A stretch of 64,000 bases of DNA from an uncultured Prevotella sp. (GCF_946404925.1 NZ_CAMJFM010000003.1:62001-126000); one strand, 5' to 3'; numbered from the stretch's first letter, positions 44,761 through 53,633 are shown. Notes: generated from the sequence alone by a model not told the origin. A program made the numbers and translations.

Positions 44761-45777
44761 TTACACATATATTTCTACTTCTACCATGTAGAATCCATCA
44801 GCACGAGTAGGGCGGTGGATGGCGAACATGGTGGAGGTCGATTTATCTTTAAAGCGCTCCTGTACTAAGAACGAGCCACCATCGGGTTGCTTTTTAACCA
44901 CAATGCGCCTACCCTCGAAGTTGAAGGGAGTGCTTCTGCTTGTCCTGTCGTAGAAACTGTTGGCATCTTCCTTTGTGGCAAAGTACAGACGGCCATTTGT
45001 TGATGTGTCGATACTCATCGAGAAGTAGAAGGCATGAGGCGCGCTTTTGCATATTTCGTGGCCAAGTTCTCTCTTTTCTCCTTTATAAATGTCACGACCA
45101 TAAACATATTCGTCGTAATCCATTTCTTCGTCCGATACCGAGTCGTGATAGATAAAATTCAGACCAGATTTTTCGGCTTTTGCTGACTGAAAATAGTACT
45201 TGGTGAGATAGAGCAGATCGTTAAGAGCGAATCGCTGATAGAACGTGCGATACTTGATGTAGTCCTCAATTGTTTGTTTCTCACCCGAACCATCTGTCAG
45301 GATGAAATCATCTACAAACCAGTCGTTGCGTTCATAGCGCATACTCAGAACAACATTATATCGTTTGCCAAAGTTCTTGGCATTGATTTTAACGGTGGCG
45401 GTTGTGTCAGACATATTGCTGATTTTGCCCACTTCGCAAGTAAAGTCGGTATCATCCTGCGAGTTGGTCCAATGGTCGTAATCCAGAAATATTTCTTCAC
45501 ACTCTTCTGCCAGATCAGACGCTGTCTTATACACTTCCTTATAACCTGTGGTGCAGTACGTTTCGTCGCGACTGACTTGTTTGCCATGATAGATAGAATC
45601 TACGCGAGCTCGAAGATAAGCCTCAGTATGCTTATCTACTTTCACCTCGATAGTATCAGCTGCCAAAGAGTCAGTTGCCACCGAGTCGGCATCGCTGGCC
45701 GACTTATTTGTCTTGTTACCACATGCTGAGAGCACCAGTACCGATGCTACAACAGCCATAATCTTGATTGTTTTCAT
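44761..45777 (-). CDS. Lipoprotein of unknown function
   Basis: The 338-residue product has a lipoprotein signal (MKTIKIMAVVASVLVLSACGN, lipobox LSAC) and an acidic, Ser/Asp-rich linker (SASDADSVATDSLAADT). The large soluble domain has no motif that I recognise. The middle (VVLSMRYERNDWFVDDFILTDGSGEKQTIEDYI, about residues 143-175) resembles DUF3828-like or NTF2-like folds in which a wide beta sheet closes over a helix, but this is weak. Start and upstream stop overlap by one base (TAATG), so it is coupled to the gene before it. Confidence 0.8.
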   Translation of the reverse strand: MKTIKIMAVVASVLVLSACGNKTNKSASDADSVATDSLAADTIEVKVDKHTEAYLRARVDSIYHGKQVSRDETYCTTGYKEVYKTASDLAEECEEIFLDYDHWTNSQDDTDFTCEVGKISNMSDTTATVKINAKNFGKRYNVVLSMRYERNDWFVDDFILTDGSGEKQTIEDYIKYRTFYQRFALNDLLYLTKYYFQSAKAEKSGLNFIYHDSVSDEEMDYDEYVYGRDIYKGEKRELGHEICKSAPHAFYFSMSIDTSTNGRLYFATKEDANSFYDRTSRSTPFNFEGRRIVVKKQPDGGSFLVQERFKDKSTSTMFAIHRPTRADGFYMVEVEIYV

Positions 45778-46322
45778 TATTCTTCAGACATCATATCATC
45801 TATTGATTCCTCTTCATGAGAAACCACCTTCAACTTGTTTCCTTCCCACTTATAGGTGGCTCTTACAAAGGTAGTGTCGTCCATGCGATAAGCAATGCTG
45901 ATAGTTTTGTTTTCAGCGTCAAACTCAGGGTCGGGCATCATCTCGAACTCCTCCTCTTGAATAAACTTGCGAGTTGTGGGATTCCACACGTAGGCTGAAT
46001 ACACATCGCCTCCCTGTCCACCATAGCCCACATAACCCAGATATACCATCAGGTCAGGAATGCCGTCGAAGTTTATGTCGCGCTCGTCAATCCACTTGAT
46101 ATTGGGATTATCCGGATATTGGAGTGTAAAAATGCGCTGACTGAAATTAAGATAGGTCTTAACACCATCGACATAAGTGTCGACCGTGATGCTGTCAACT
46201 AACTCTTTATCATCCTCGTCGAAGTGGAAAGAGGTTTTGAAACTATAGGCGCTACGCCCCTGTGCCTGGATGCCTAACACGCTGACTAACAGCACAATGG
46301 TTGACAAAAGAAGCTTTTTCAT
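45777..46322 (-). CDS. Secreted protein with a VCBS/FG-GAP-like repeat
   Basis: The 181-residue protein has a signal peptide (MKKLLLSTIVLLVSVLGIQAQ). Residues about 76-95 (ERDINFDGIPDLMVYLGYVG) resemble the calcium-binding DxNxDGxxD loop of FG-GAP/VCBS repeats, followed by YVWNPTTRKF. This pattern is common in small Bacteroidales secreted proteins of unknown role. It is the first gene of a two-gene unit with the following lipoprotein; a promoter box is at 46358-46365. Confidence 0.8.
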   Translation of the reverse strand: MKKLLLSTIVLLVSVLGIQAQGRSAYSFKTSFHFDEDDKELVDSITVDTYVDGVKTYLNFSQRIFTLQYPDNPNIKWIDERDINFDGIPDLMVYLGYVGYGGQGGDVYSAYVWNPTTRKFIQEEEFEMMPDPEFDAENKTISIAYRMDDTTFVRATYKWEGNKLKVVSHEEESIDDMMSEE

Positions 46323-46357
46323 GACTAATAATCTTTATAGTTATAAGTTCAACGCTG

Positions 46358-46365
46358 CAAAGATA
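46358..46365 (-). promoter_or_regulatory. Promoter -7 box of the two-gene envelope unit
   Basis: TATCTTTG on the minus strand, 35 bp before the ATG at 46322. Confidence 0.65.
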
Positions 46366-46405
46366 CACATTTTTTGTTAGAATCATATTCTTATCAGTCA
46401 TTTTT

Positions 46406-46699
46406 TTATTTTTCCATCAACCAATACTCCATGTGTTTCTTGGTACGGCGACTCTTGAAGTTGAATTGGACGTCGTTCAACGTGTTGCCAATCTTCTTGA
46501 AGGTCGTTTCTGGATCGTAGTTGGGGTAACGGTTTGTTAGTACGGCGCTGATTTCAGCCAGACTCCACCACTTGCCCGATTTGGGTTCCGTGGGCTGTTG
46601 GAATGTCTCGCCAATCATCTCAACCAGGTCGTTCAAGTGCTGATAAGGCTCGTTCTCTGCTATCAGTGTCTTGATTTCATCATCGTTCAGCCAGATTGC
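46406..46699 (-). pseudogene. C-terminal remnant of a VirE/DUF3874-type mobile-element protein
   Basis: An open frame of 97 codons begins right after an in-frame stop (46700-46702) and has no good start; the first ATG falls 29 codons in. The sequence (IWLNDDEIKTLIAENEPYQ, later GKWWSLAEISAVL and a tail ending EYWLMEK) looks like the last part of the large primase-like VirE/DUF3874 proteins of Bacteroidales mobile regions. The 5' part of such a gene is missing. It borders an AT-rich stretch with palindromes, so it may mark an old insertion. A short functional protein from an internal start is possible but less likely. Confidence 0.5.
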
Positions 46700-47107
46700 T
46701 TAGTTTTAAAAACAAATACGTGTATTAGCAATAACTACCATTAAAGGTTGTTGTATAATTCTCTAGAGAATTTTCCGCCAAGTAACGTACTAACAATTGC
46801 TGATAGGTGAGGAAACTATAAAATTCTCTAGAGAATTTTGTAGCTAGTATTAGACTGAAAACTTACATCTTGCGTATATCATTTCGCTTATATCACTATG
46901 GAGTGCTAAAAGGTGTATGTTGGGTGTATGTAATATGTATGTTTGGTGTAGGTTGTAAAAGCTATAACTCCTTGTTAAACAGTAATATAAAGCAAATAGG
47001 TGTATATGTGTATGTACTTTTATGAATTTTGAGTGTGCAGTTACAAATGTAACGTGTAATAATTGTTAAAAGAGTTTCTTTTCAATACTGCGTGATAGAA
47101 AAAAGCG
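46700..47107. other. AT-rich gene-free stretch with palindromes and GTGTATGT repeats
   Basis: No gene is seen in about 400 bp. It holds two copies of an AATTCTCTAGAGAATT palindrome (46757-46772 and, extended to 20 bp, 46820-46839). It also holds a run of GTGTATGT-like repeats at about 46913-46955 and a promoter for the outer-membrane protein at its right end. Confidence 0.7.
46757..46839. repeat. Pair of CTCTAGAG palindromes 65 bp apart (centre to centre)
   Basis: AATTCTCTAGAGAATT (46757-46772) and AAAATTCTCTAGAGAATTTT (46820-46839) are perfect palindromes. They could be binding sites of a dimeric protein or recombination sites. Confidence 0.85.
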
Positions 47108-47115
47108 TATATTTG
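47108..47115 (+). promoter_or_regulatory. Promoter -7 box, 6 bp before the barrel protein start
   Basis: TATATTTG at 47108-47115; ATG at 47122. It lies inside the longer GTG-started frame, which supports the later start. No clear -33 element. Confidence 0.45.
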
Positions 47116-47121
47116 CAAAAG

Positions 47122-48711
47122 ATGTACCGACGAATTCTGATAACTATTAACTTTTTGCTTATATCTGTATCAATGTTCGCAGAAAGTAGTTTGCCTATCA
47201 TAGAGATTAAGGCAGACAGGACGATAATTTACCCTCAGCGAATGGAGTTGACGGGGGAGGAGTCGTTGATGGATGTTCTGCAAATGGCACCTGATTTGAT
47301 GATTGCTGGATATGAAGACGTAATCTCCAACTATAATCTCCGTATAGACAACTGTCCGATGAATGGTGACACAAGGTTGATTCTTAGTCAGATGAAGGCC
47401 AAGGATATCGCTAAGATTCAGGTTTGCGACAATACTGGAGTTGCAAAAGGAACCATAGGAACGGGTAGGGTGCTGGATATTAACATGAAGATGCCTGAGG
47501 ACTTGAATGGTTTTGTGGAAGGACAGGGTGATTTTGGAAAGAATGTGGCTGGTATTGCATCTGCGAATGCTTTATATGGAAGCAAAAACACAGACCTGTA
47601 TGCCAATGCGTCTTATCGACATCAGGATGGTAATGTGGAGTATCTAACGCTTCATATGACGAACCGTTTTGACGACAGAAACAAGCTGCTGACCTATTTC
47701 ACCCAGCAATATCTTGACCTTCCTTCTGGTACGTCACGTAAGGTTATGGGCAGAGCGCGATACTTCCATACGTTTAATGACCAGGGTACAGAACTGCTTA
47801 TAGTGGGTGGCTATCAGTATGCTATTGATAAGAACTTCTCTAACAAGTTGCCATTGTATATCGTAGAGCTGAATACGCCTTTGCTAACCAAGCGCTTGTC
47901 TATGATGTTGGGTGCAGAGGGTGATTTCCTGATGACTAGGCAGAAGGATAATGACAAAAGGTGGGATGTATTCAATAATGATATCTATCTGCAGTTTACG
48001 TATTCTTTGCCTAAATGGAAATTCACACTTGGTAATCGCGTGATGTTCTATAACTATAAGATTAAGGATGCAGGAATAACTCAAATGTATGCCGATACCC
48101 GCGATAATGCAAATGCGTGCGTTATCTATGTGCCAGACAGTCGGAATCAGATTCAGTTGGGCTATTATCGCAAATACTATAATCCTTCCTATCAATCTCT
48201 CTTTATGAATATCAATACGCTTTCTGATGAGGAGTGGGCGATTACGAAAGGACAATTGGTGGAACGTACCATCAACCAGATGAAGTTGGCATATTCCTAT
48301 AGTAAACAAAAACTAACTGTGCAGACAGAGGCAAGTTATTATGCCATTGAAGATGGCGAGAATTTTACTGAATTGGGAGCATCAGCTTATTGGAGAACTG
48401 ATGGCTTGAGTTTGGCTGGAGGATCAAATCTATATACAGCTAAGAGTGGAACCTATGCTTCGTTCCGATTTGTTCCCACAGTTTATCTCAATAATGATTG
48501 GCAGATAGGGCTGCAGATGGTATATTACACCCGTAATTCGCCCAAACGTGAGGAAACAGGTGTGCCTGTATATGGATGTCTGTCGGTGAACAAGCAATTT
48601 TGCAAGAGATGGAATCTGGGCGTTGATTGGCATGATATGTTTGATGCATTCTGTAGTGATGCAAAATTAAACAGACATGCTGTAAATGTTAAGTTGCAAT
48701 ATAGACTATAA
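47122..48711 (+). CDS. Outer-membrane beta-barrel protein with a TonB-plug-like head
   Basis: The 529-residue product from ATG 47122 has a signal peptide (MYRRILITINFLLISVSMFA). A plug-like segment follows (SLMDVLQMAPDLMIAGYEDVISNYNLRIDN within residues about 41-70, then IAKIQVCDNTGVAKGTIGTGRVLDI). About 400 residues of alternating barrel strands end in AVNVKLQYRL. It is smaller than most TonB receptors. Codons are AT-richer than in the neighbours, which hints at transfer. gltS begins 19 bp after its stop, so the two are probably one operon and may serve uptake of the same substrate. A GTG start at 47092 is possible but contains the promoter. Confidence 0.75.
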   Translation: MYRRILITINFLLISVSMFAESSLPIIEIKADRTIIYPQRMELTGEESLMDVLQMAPDLMIAGYEDVISNYNLRIDNCPMNGDTRLILSQMKAKDIAKIQVCDNTGVAKGTIGTGRVLDINMKMPEDLNGFVEGQGDFGKNVAGIASANALYGSKNTDLYANASYRHQDGNVEYLTLHMTNRFDDRNKLLTYFTQQYLDLPSGTSRKVMGRARYFHTFNDQGTELLIVGGYQYAIDKNFSNKLPLYIVELNTPLLTKRLSMMLGAEGDFLMTRQKDNDKRWDVFNNDIYLQFTYSLPKWKFTLGNRVMFYNYKIKDAGITQMYADTRDNANACVIYVPDSRNQIQLGYYRKYYNPSYQSLFMNINTLSDEEWAITKGQLVERTINQMKLAYSYSKQKLTVQTEASYYAIEDGENFTELGASAYWRTDGLSLAGGSNLYTAKSGTYASFRFVPTVYLNNDWQIGLQMVYYTRNSPKREETGVPVYGCLSVNKQFCKRWNLGVDWHDMFDAFCSDAKLNRHAVNVKLQYRL

Positions 48712-48730
48712 CGAAAACAAGAAAGTGAGT

Positions 48731-50008
48731 ATGACAAGTATTGAACTGGATATGATACAAACGGCTGGCATAGGTGCTTTAGCTCTTATAGTCGGTATGA
48801 TTTTAACAAGAAAGGTTTCATTCCTGCAGAAGTTTTGTGTGCCATCGCCAGTAAGTGGAGGTATCATCTTTTCGTTTCTTACCCTGGCATTATATGGGTG
48901 GTGCGATATCGAAGTATCGTTCGATGGTACGTTGAAAGATGTCTTTATGCTGGCGTTCTTTACCAGCGTTGGTTTCCAAAGCGACCTTAAAGTAATAAAG
49001 CAAGGCGGCAGGCTGTTGGTGATTATGCTTACCCTGTTGGTTGTCATTATTGTTTTGCAGAACCTAATGCCAATGGGCATTACCCGATTTATGGGTGTTG
49101 ATCCTTTGATTGGTATGGCTGCAGGTAGTATTTCTATGACAGGTGGACATGGTACGGCAGGAGGATTCGCAAGTGTTCTTGAGGGAATGGGGCTTCATGG
49201 CGCAGGAACAATAGGTATGGCAGCAGCAACCTTTGGTTTGATAGCAGGCTCTATGATTGGAGGTCCGTTGGCAGAGAAAATCGTGCGTACCAAACTTACA
49301 CACGAACAGATGCAGCCACATGATGAAGATATTGACCCTGCAATGGCTGGTATCGAGAGCGACGAGGCATCGCCAACAGGTCGTACAAAGCGTGTCAGTA
49401 CTAACGAGCAGGAGTTTCAGCAGTATGCCAAGGCTGCATATTGTATTCTTCTTGTAATGGGTGGTGGTACCTTGATGAGTTGGTTGTTAGCAAAGACTGG
49501 CATCACGTTTCCAACCTATTTTGGAGCCTTGATTCTTGCAGCCATCGTCCGTAATAGCATAGGATTTGTAAGTTACAAGGATGACGGTAAATGGGAGAAT
49601 GCCGAGAAGTTACTTGATATGGAACGAATTGTGAGTGTAGGAAATATCTGCCTGTCAATGTTTCTTGGTATGGCTATGATATCTCTTAGGCTTTGGGAGC
49701 TGCAAAGCTTAGCTCTTCCATTGATAGTTATTTTGATATCTCAGGTAATTATGATGGCATTGTTTGCATACTTTGTGGCATTCCCAATGTTGGGGCGCAA
49801 CTATGATGCAGCCGTATTGTGCGCAGGTATGTGTGGCTTCGGCCTAGGAGCAACCCCAAATGCTATGGCTAATATGAGTGCTGTATGTTATAAATACCGC
49901 TATACAGTCAAGCCATTTCTCATAGTTCCAATCATTGGTGCAATGTTCGCCGATCTGATTAATACTGGAATGATTACTTTATTCCTTAATCTTATTACAT
50001 CAATATGA
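48731..50008 (+). CDS. gltS: Sodium/glutamate symporter
   Basis: The 425-residue protein has about ten membrane segments with two inverted halves. GltS-type motifs are CVPSPVSGGIIFSFLT near residue 36, FFTSVGFQSDLKVIKQGG near 76, MTGGHGTAGGFASVLE near 133 and GMCGFGLGATPNAMANM near 375. The transporter brings glutamate in with Na. A hydrophilic insert around residues 188-240 (EDIDPAMAGIESDEASPTG) interrupts the usual loop. ATG 48731 follows the preceding stop by 19 bp. The pairing with an outer-membrane barrel is uncommon. A strong terminator shared with dnaK follows. Confidence 0.92.
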   Translation: MTSIELDMIQTAGIGALALIVGMILTRKVSFLQKFCVPSPVSGGIIFSFLTLALYGWCDIEVSFDGTLKDVFMLAFFTSVGFQSDLKVIKQGGRLLVIMLTLLVVIIVLQNLMPMGITRFMGVDPLIGMAAGSISMTGGHGTAGGFASVLEGMGLHGAGTIGMAAATFGLIAGSMIGGPLAEKIVRTKLTHEQMQPHDEDIDPAMAGIESDEASPTGRTKRVSTNEQEFQQYAKAAYCILLVMGGGTLMSWLLAKTGITFPTYFGALILAAIVRNSIGFVSYKDDGKWENAEKLLDMERIVSVGNICLSMFLGMAMISLRLWELQSLALPLIVILISQVIMMALFAYFVAFPMLGRNYDAAVLCAGMCGFGLGATPNAMANMSAVCYKYRYTVKPFLIVPIIGAMFADLINTGMITLFLNLITSI

Positions 50009-50028
50009 TGGGTTAATAAAGTAAACAT

Positions 50029-50066
50029 AAAAATCCGTGTAATCTTTCGACTACACGGATTCTTTT
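50029..50066. terminator. Bidirectional terminator between gltS and dnaK
   Basis: AATCCGTGTA (50032-50041) and TACACGGATT (50052-50061) form a 10 bp stem with T-runs for both strands. Confidence 0.88.
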
Positions 50067-50080
50067 TATAGAGTATAAAT

Positions 50081-51997
50081 TTACTTTACCTCCTCGAAGT
50101 CGGCGTCCTGGATGTCCTCAGGCTTTGGACCTTCCTGCTGAGCCTGCTGCTGACCACCGTTGAACTGGTCGCCACCAGGCTGGCCTGCTGCGCCACTCTG
50201 CTGGTACATCTGCTGTGAAGCTGTCTGCCAAGCATTGTTGAGGGCTGCGATAGCTGTGTCGATAGCGTTAACATCGCCTGCCTTGTGAGCATCCTTCAGC
50301 TGCTGCAGAGCCTGCTCGATGGCTGGCTTGTGCTGAGCTGGGATCTTGTCGCCAATCTCCTTGAGCTGGTTCTCTGTCTGGAAGATCATAGAGTCAGCCT
50401 GATTCAGCTTGTCAACACGCTCGCGCTCCTTCTTATCGTTCTCGGCATTCTGCTCAGCCTCGGCCTTCATGCGGTTGATCTCGTCCTGTGACAGACCAGA
50501 AGATGCCTCGATGCGGATGGCCTGCTCCTTACCAGTAGCCTTATCCTTGGCAGAAACCTTGAGGATACCGTTGGCATCGATATCGAAGGTTACCTCGATC
50601 TGAGGAATACCACGACGTGCTGGAGCGATACCTGTGAGGTTGAACTGACCAATTGACTTGTTCTGTGAAGCCATTGGACGCTCACCCTGCAGAACGTGGA
50701 TGGTTACCTCTGTCTGGTTATCAGCTGCAGTAGAGAATGTCTCGCTCTTCTTGCATGGGATAGTTGTGTTAGCCTCAATCAGCTTGGTCATTACACCACC
50801 CATGGTCTCGATACCCAGAGTAAGAGGAGTAACGTCGAGCAGTACGATGTCGCCTACGCCACCTTCCTTGTTCAGGATAGCACCCTGGATAGAAGCACCT
50901 ACGGCTACAACCTCGTCAGGATTTACACCCTTTGAAGGCTCCTTGCCAAAGTAGTTCTTAACCAGCGTCTGCACAGCAGGGATACGGCTTGAACCACCTA
51001 CGAGGATAACCTCGTCGATATCAGCAGTTGTGAGGTGTGCATCAGCGATAGCCTTCTGACATGGAGCCAGACAAGCCTGGATCAGGTCGTGAGCCAGCTG
51101 CTCGAACTTAGCACGAGTCAGAGTCTTAACCAAGTGCTTTGGTACACCAGCTACAGGCATGATGTAAGGCAGGTTAATCTCAGTTGATGTGCTTGATGAC
51201 AGCTCGATCTTTGCCTTCTCAGCAGCCTCCTTCAGGCGCTGCATAGCCATAGGATCGCTCTTCAGGTCGGCACCCTCGTCGTTCTTGAACTCCTGTACCA
51301 GCCAGTCGATGATAACCTGGTCGAAGTCATCACCACCAAGGTGAGTATCACCGTTGGTTGACAGTACCTCGAATACGCCACCACCAAACTCCAGGATTGA
51401 GATATCGAATGTACCACCACCCAGGTCGAATACTGCGATCTTCATATCCTTGTTAGCCTTATCTACACCATAAGCCAGAGCAGCTGCTGTAGGCTCGTTT
51501 ACGATACGCTTAACCTCGAGACCAGCAATCTGACCAGCCTCCTTAGTAGCCTGACGCTGAGAGTCAGAGAAGTATGCAGGTACGGTGATAACTGCCTCTG
51601 TAACCTCTTGTCCGAGATAATCCTCAGCAGTCTTCTTCATCTTCTGAAGAACCATAGCAGAAATCTCCTGTGGAGTGTACTTACGGCCATCGATGTCAAC
51701 ACGTGGGTAACCACCCTCGTTAACTACAGTATATGGCACGCGAGCAATCTCCTTCTCGGTCTGCTGCCAGTTCTCACCCATGAAACGCTTGATAGAGTAT
51801 ACGGTGTTCTTTGGGTTAGTGATAGCCTGACGCTTGGCAGGATCACCAATCTTACGCTCACCATTCTCAACAAAACCAACTACTGAAGGAGTTGTACGCT
51901 TACCCTCGCTGTTGGCAATTACTACTGGCTCGTTACCCTCGAATACGGCAACACAGCTGTTTGTAGTTCCTAAATCGATTCCAATAATCTTTCCCAT
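50081..51997 (-). CDS. dnaK: Molecular chaperone DnaK (Hsp70)
   Basis: DnaK folds nascent and stress-damaged proteins in the cytoplasm with DnaJ and GrpE. The 638-residue product has the Hsp70 signatures: [17 protein letters not shown] at the N-terminus, [15 protein letters not shown] near residue 190 and [14 protein letters not shown] near 331. The substrate-binding domain and a helical lid end in a Gln/Gly-rich tail and the DADFEEVK terminus typical of DnaK. It is alone in its transcription unit: dnaJ and grpE are not adjacent. Its upstream region carries no TAnnTTTG box but a sigma-54-like element. Confidence 0.98.
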   Translation of the reverse strand: MGKIIGIDLGTTNSCVAVFEGNEPVVIANSEGKRTTPSVVGFVENGERKIGDPAKRQAITNPKNTVYSIKRFMGENWQQTEKEIARVPYTVVNEGGYPRVDIDGRKYTPQEISAMVLQKMKKTAEDYLGQEVTEAVITVPAYFSDSQRQATKEAGQIAGLEVKRIVNEPTAAALAYGVDKANKDMKIAVFDLGGGTFDISILEFGGGVFEVLSTNGDTHLGGDDFDQVIIDWLVQEFKNDEGADLKSDPMAMQRLKEAAEKAKIELSSSTSTEINLPYIMPVAGVPKHLVKTLTRAKFEQLAHDLIQACLAPCQKAIADAHLTTADIDEVILVGGSSRIPAVQTLVKNYFGKEPSKGVNPDEVVAVGASIQGAILNKEGGVGDIVLLDVTPLTLGIETMGGVMTKLIEANTTIPCKKSETFSTAADNQTEVTIHVLQGERPMASQNKSIGQFNLTGIAPARRGIPQIEVTFDIDANGILKVSAKDKATGKEQAIRIEASSGLSQDEINRMKAEAEQNAENDKKERERVDKLNQADSMIFQTENQLKEIGDKIPAQHKPAIEQALQQLKDAHKAGDVNAIDTAIAALNNAWQTASQQMYQQSGAAGQPGGDQFNGGQQQAQQEGPKPEDIQDADFEEVK

Positions 51998-52042
51998 AAT
52001 TCTATATTTTTTTAATTTATACTCAATTTGTCACAAATCGGA

Positions 52043-52060
52043 TTGCAAAGCGTATGCCAA
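52043..52060 (-). promoter_or_regulatory. Sigma-54-like -24/-12 promoter of dnaK
   Basis: On the minus strand TTGGCATACGCTTTGCAA has GG and GC exactly 10 bases apart, as in TGGCAC-N5-TTGCA promoters. A TAnnTTTG box is absent (TACGCTTTG has one base too many). The start codon lies about 47 bases downstream. This is inference from consensus matching. Confidence 0.45.
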
Positions 52061-52106
52061 AATGACTAATTAGGTAAAAAATGTTTTTTATTACGTCATT
52101 TTGGCA
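52055..52106. repeat. 12 bp inverted repeat upstream of dnaK
   Basis: TGCCAAAATGAC (52055-52066) and GTCATTTTGGCA (52095-52106) are perfectly complementary across a 28 bp spacer. The left arm includes the dnaK -24 element. It may be a regulator-binding site; it is not the CIRCE element. Confidence 0.75.
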
Positions 52107-52137
52107 CAAAATATTTGGATATTCATTCGAAATATTC

Positions 52138-52145
52138 TATCTTTG
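52138..52145 (+). promoter_or_regulatory. Promoter -7 box of the secreted protein gene at 52180
   Basis: TATCTTTG at 52138-52145; the ATG lies 35 bp downstream. Confidence 0.65.
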
Positions 52146-52179
52146 CACACAGAATTATAGAATAAAACTATAGGTAGTC

Positions 52180-53592
52180 ATGAAAAGAACGATTTTTACG
52201 GCCTGTTTGGCGATTGCCTTTTTGACAGCATCGGCTCAGAGTAACTCTTATATAGTGAAGACTAAGGGCGCCAAGAAGAGTGCCCAGACCCACATGCAGG
52301 AAGAGATAGCTGAGGCTCAACTGGAGGAAGAGGAGGCATCGAAGGATTTCATCAGCCAGAACTTCAAGTTTCACAGCCTGTGCGACTGGGAGAAGGGTAT
52401 GAAGTTTATGGTGATGCCTGATAAATACGACCTGGTGGTTAAGACCTTTACTGATCCAAGCACGGAAAAAGAGGTTAGCAGCATGACGCTGAAGTATAAG
52501 ATTATGGTTTACCAGGGTCATGATGAGAGTAAGGATGGCCACGCGCGTATCCACTTTACCTGTCAGGATAATGGCAAACCCTATTATTATGAGATAGGTT
52601 ACGGAACGTTTGAAGACTACTGTTTTCAGAAGACAGGTGTGCCCACTTTGGCATATCTTGGCGATGTTGACATAGCCAAGGAGAAACTGATGGACAAGAC
52701 GCTTTATACCAAGACCAAGTATTATCGCATAGACACAGAGTATGATGGCGAAGGCTATCAGGATGTCGAGGTCGATCAGGATATGGAAGTAAAGGTGGTG
52801 GCCGTTGGTGTAGGCTCACGCAAGTATCCTGTAAAGATTGTGGTTGAGGATAAGGATGGCAACCAGTTCTATCAGAATGTGGCCATGTCGAAGACTAACT
52901 GCGGCATGCGCGATGATGAATTTGTGGCTGACGAGGCAAGATATCTGTTCAACAACTCGTTCGAGCTTCAGGACGACATCATGTCAATCAGCAGCAGAAA
53001 CTATAAGCAGTTTATTGGCAAGGTAATCCACACCAAGCACCCAATAAAGATGCTGAACGAGGTTACCAGCAAACAGCAGGCTATTCCACGCTTGGCTGAG
53101 TACAAGATTGAGTTGATTACTCCGCACAAGAACGATGATATGGCAACTGTTAAGCTCAAGAATACCACACTGGGTAACTACTTCTATGCTGAGTGCTATC
53201 TGGATCAGTATAAGAGTGTCAGTGATGAAACAAAGTTCTTTGGATACATCTTTGCTCCTGGTCCTGGTAAGAAGGTGGCTACTAGCGAGGCATCGCGCGC
53301 CATGATTCGTGCAGGACACGTAGGTATCGGAATGTCGGAAGACGAGGTTGAGATGGCTGCTGGCGAGGCTGATAAGGTGGAAGCTGGTCAGGGTGGTCAG
53401 TACTTCTGGATATTCAAGCGCTCTAACGACAAACTGCTGTATGTAGAGTTTGACGGATCGGGCGTGGTTAAGAAAACCAGCGTAAAGGATGCCAACGAGG
53501 GTTCTGGAAAGAACGGTACAAAGAAAAAGAAGGCTGCCCCCAAAGCCGTAAACGGATGGATGGGCGGAACAGGAACACCCCTTGAAAACTAA
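52180..53592 (+). CDS. Secreted protein of unknown function with a BamE-like tail domain
   Basis: The 470-residue product has a signal peptide (MKRTIFTACLAIAFLTASAQ). A charged stretch (KGAKKSAQTHMQEEIAEAQLEEEE, about 30-53) and a beta-rich middle follow, with no named motif. Residues about 376-430 (IRAGHVGIGMSEDEVEMAAGEADKV, then FWIFKRSNDKLLYVEFDGSGVV) resemble the SmpA/OmlA (BamE) fold, in which a G-M-[ST]-x-x-E/Q-V motif starts a small lipoprotein domain. The C-terminus is Lys/Ala-rich. It stands divergently from dnaK across the inverted repeat, so stress control is conceivable, but nothing proves it. Confidence 0.8.
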   Translation: MKRTIFTACLAIAFLTASAQSNSYIVKTKGAKKSAQTHMQEEIAEAQLEEEEASKDFISQNFKFHSLCDWEKGMKFMVMPDKYDLVVKTFTDPSTEKEVSSMTLKYKIMVYQGHDESKDGHARIHFTCQDNGKPYYYEIGYGTFEDYCFQKTGVPTLAYLGDVDIAKEKLMDKTLYTKTKYYRIDTEYDGEGYQDVEVDQDMEVKVVAVGVGSRKYPVKIVVEDKDGNQFYQNVAMSKTNCGMRDDEFVADEARYLFNNSFELQDDIMSISSRNYKQFIGKVIHTKHPIKMLNEVTSKQQAIPRLAEYKIELITPHKNDDMATVKLKNTTLGNYFYAECYLDQYKSVSDETKFFGYIFAPGPGKKVATSEASRAMIRAGHVGIGMSEDEVEMAAGEADKVEAGQGGQYFWIFKRSNDKLLYVEFDGSGVVKKTSVKDANEGSGKNGTKKKKAAPKAVNGWMGGTGTPLEN

Positions 53593-53598
53593 AATAAG

Positions 53599-53633
53599 AA
53601 TCCCAGCCGATTGGCTGGGATTTCTATTTTTAT
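53599..53633. terminator. Bidirectional terminator between the secreted protein gene and recA
   Basis: AATCCCAGCC and GGCTGGGATT form a 10 bp stem with a GATT loop; T-runs follow on the plus side, and the stem core equals that at 25018-25041. Confidence 0.85.

Noticed and set aside
46757..46839. The twin palindromes as terminal repeats of an insertion sequence.
   Set aside because: They are each palindromic, only 65 bp apart, and enclose no transposase.
52055..52106. The dnaK inverted repeat as a CIRCE (HrcA) operator.
   Set aside because: CIRCE is TTAGCACTC-N9-GAGTGCTAA; the arms here differ and the spacer is 28 bp.
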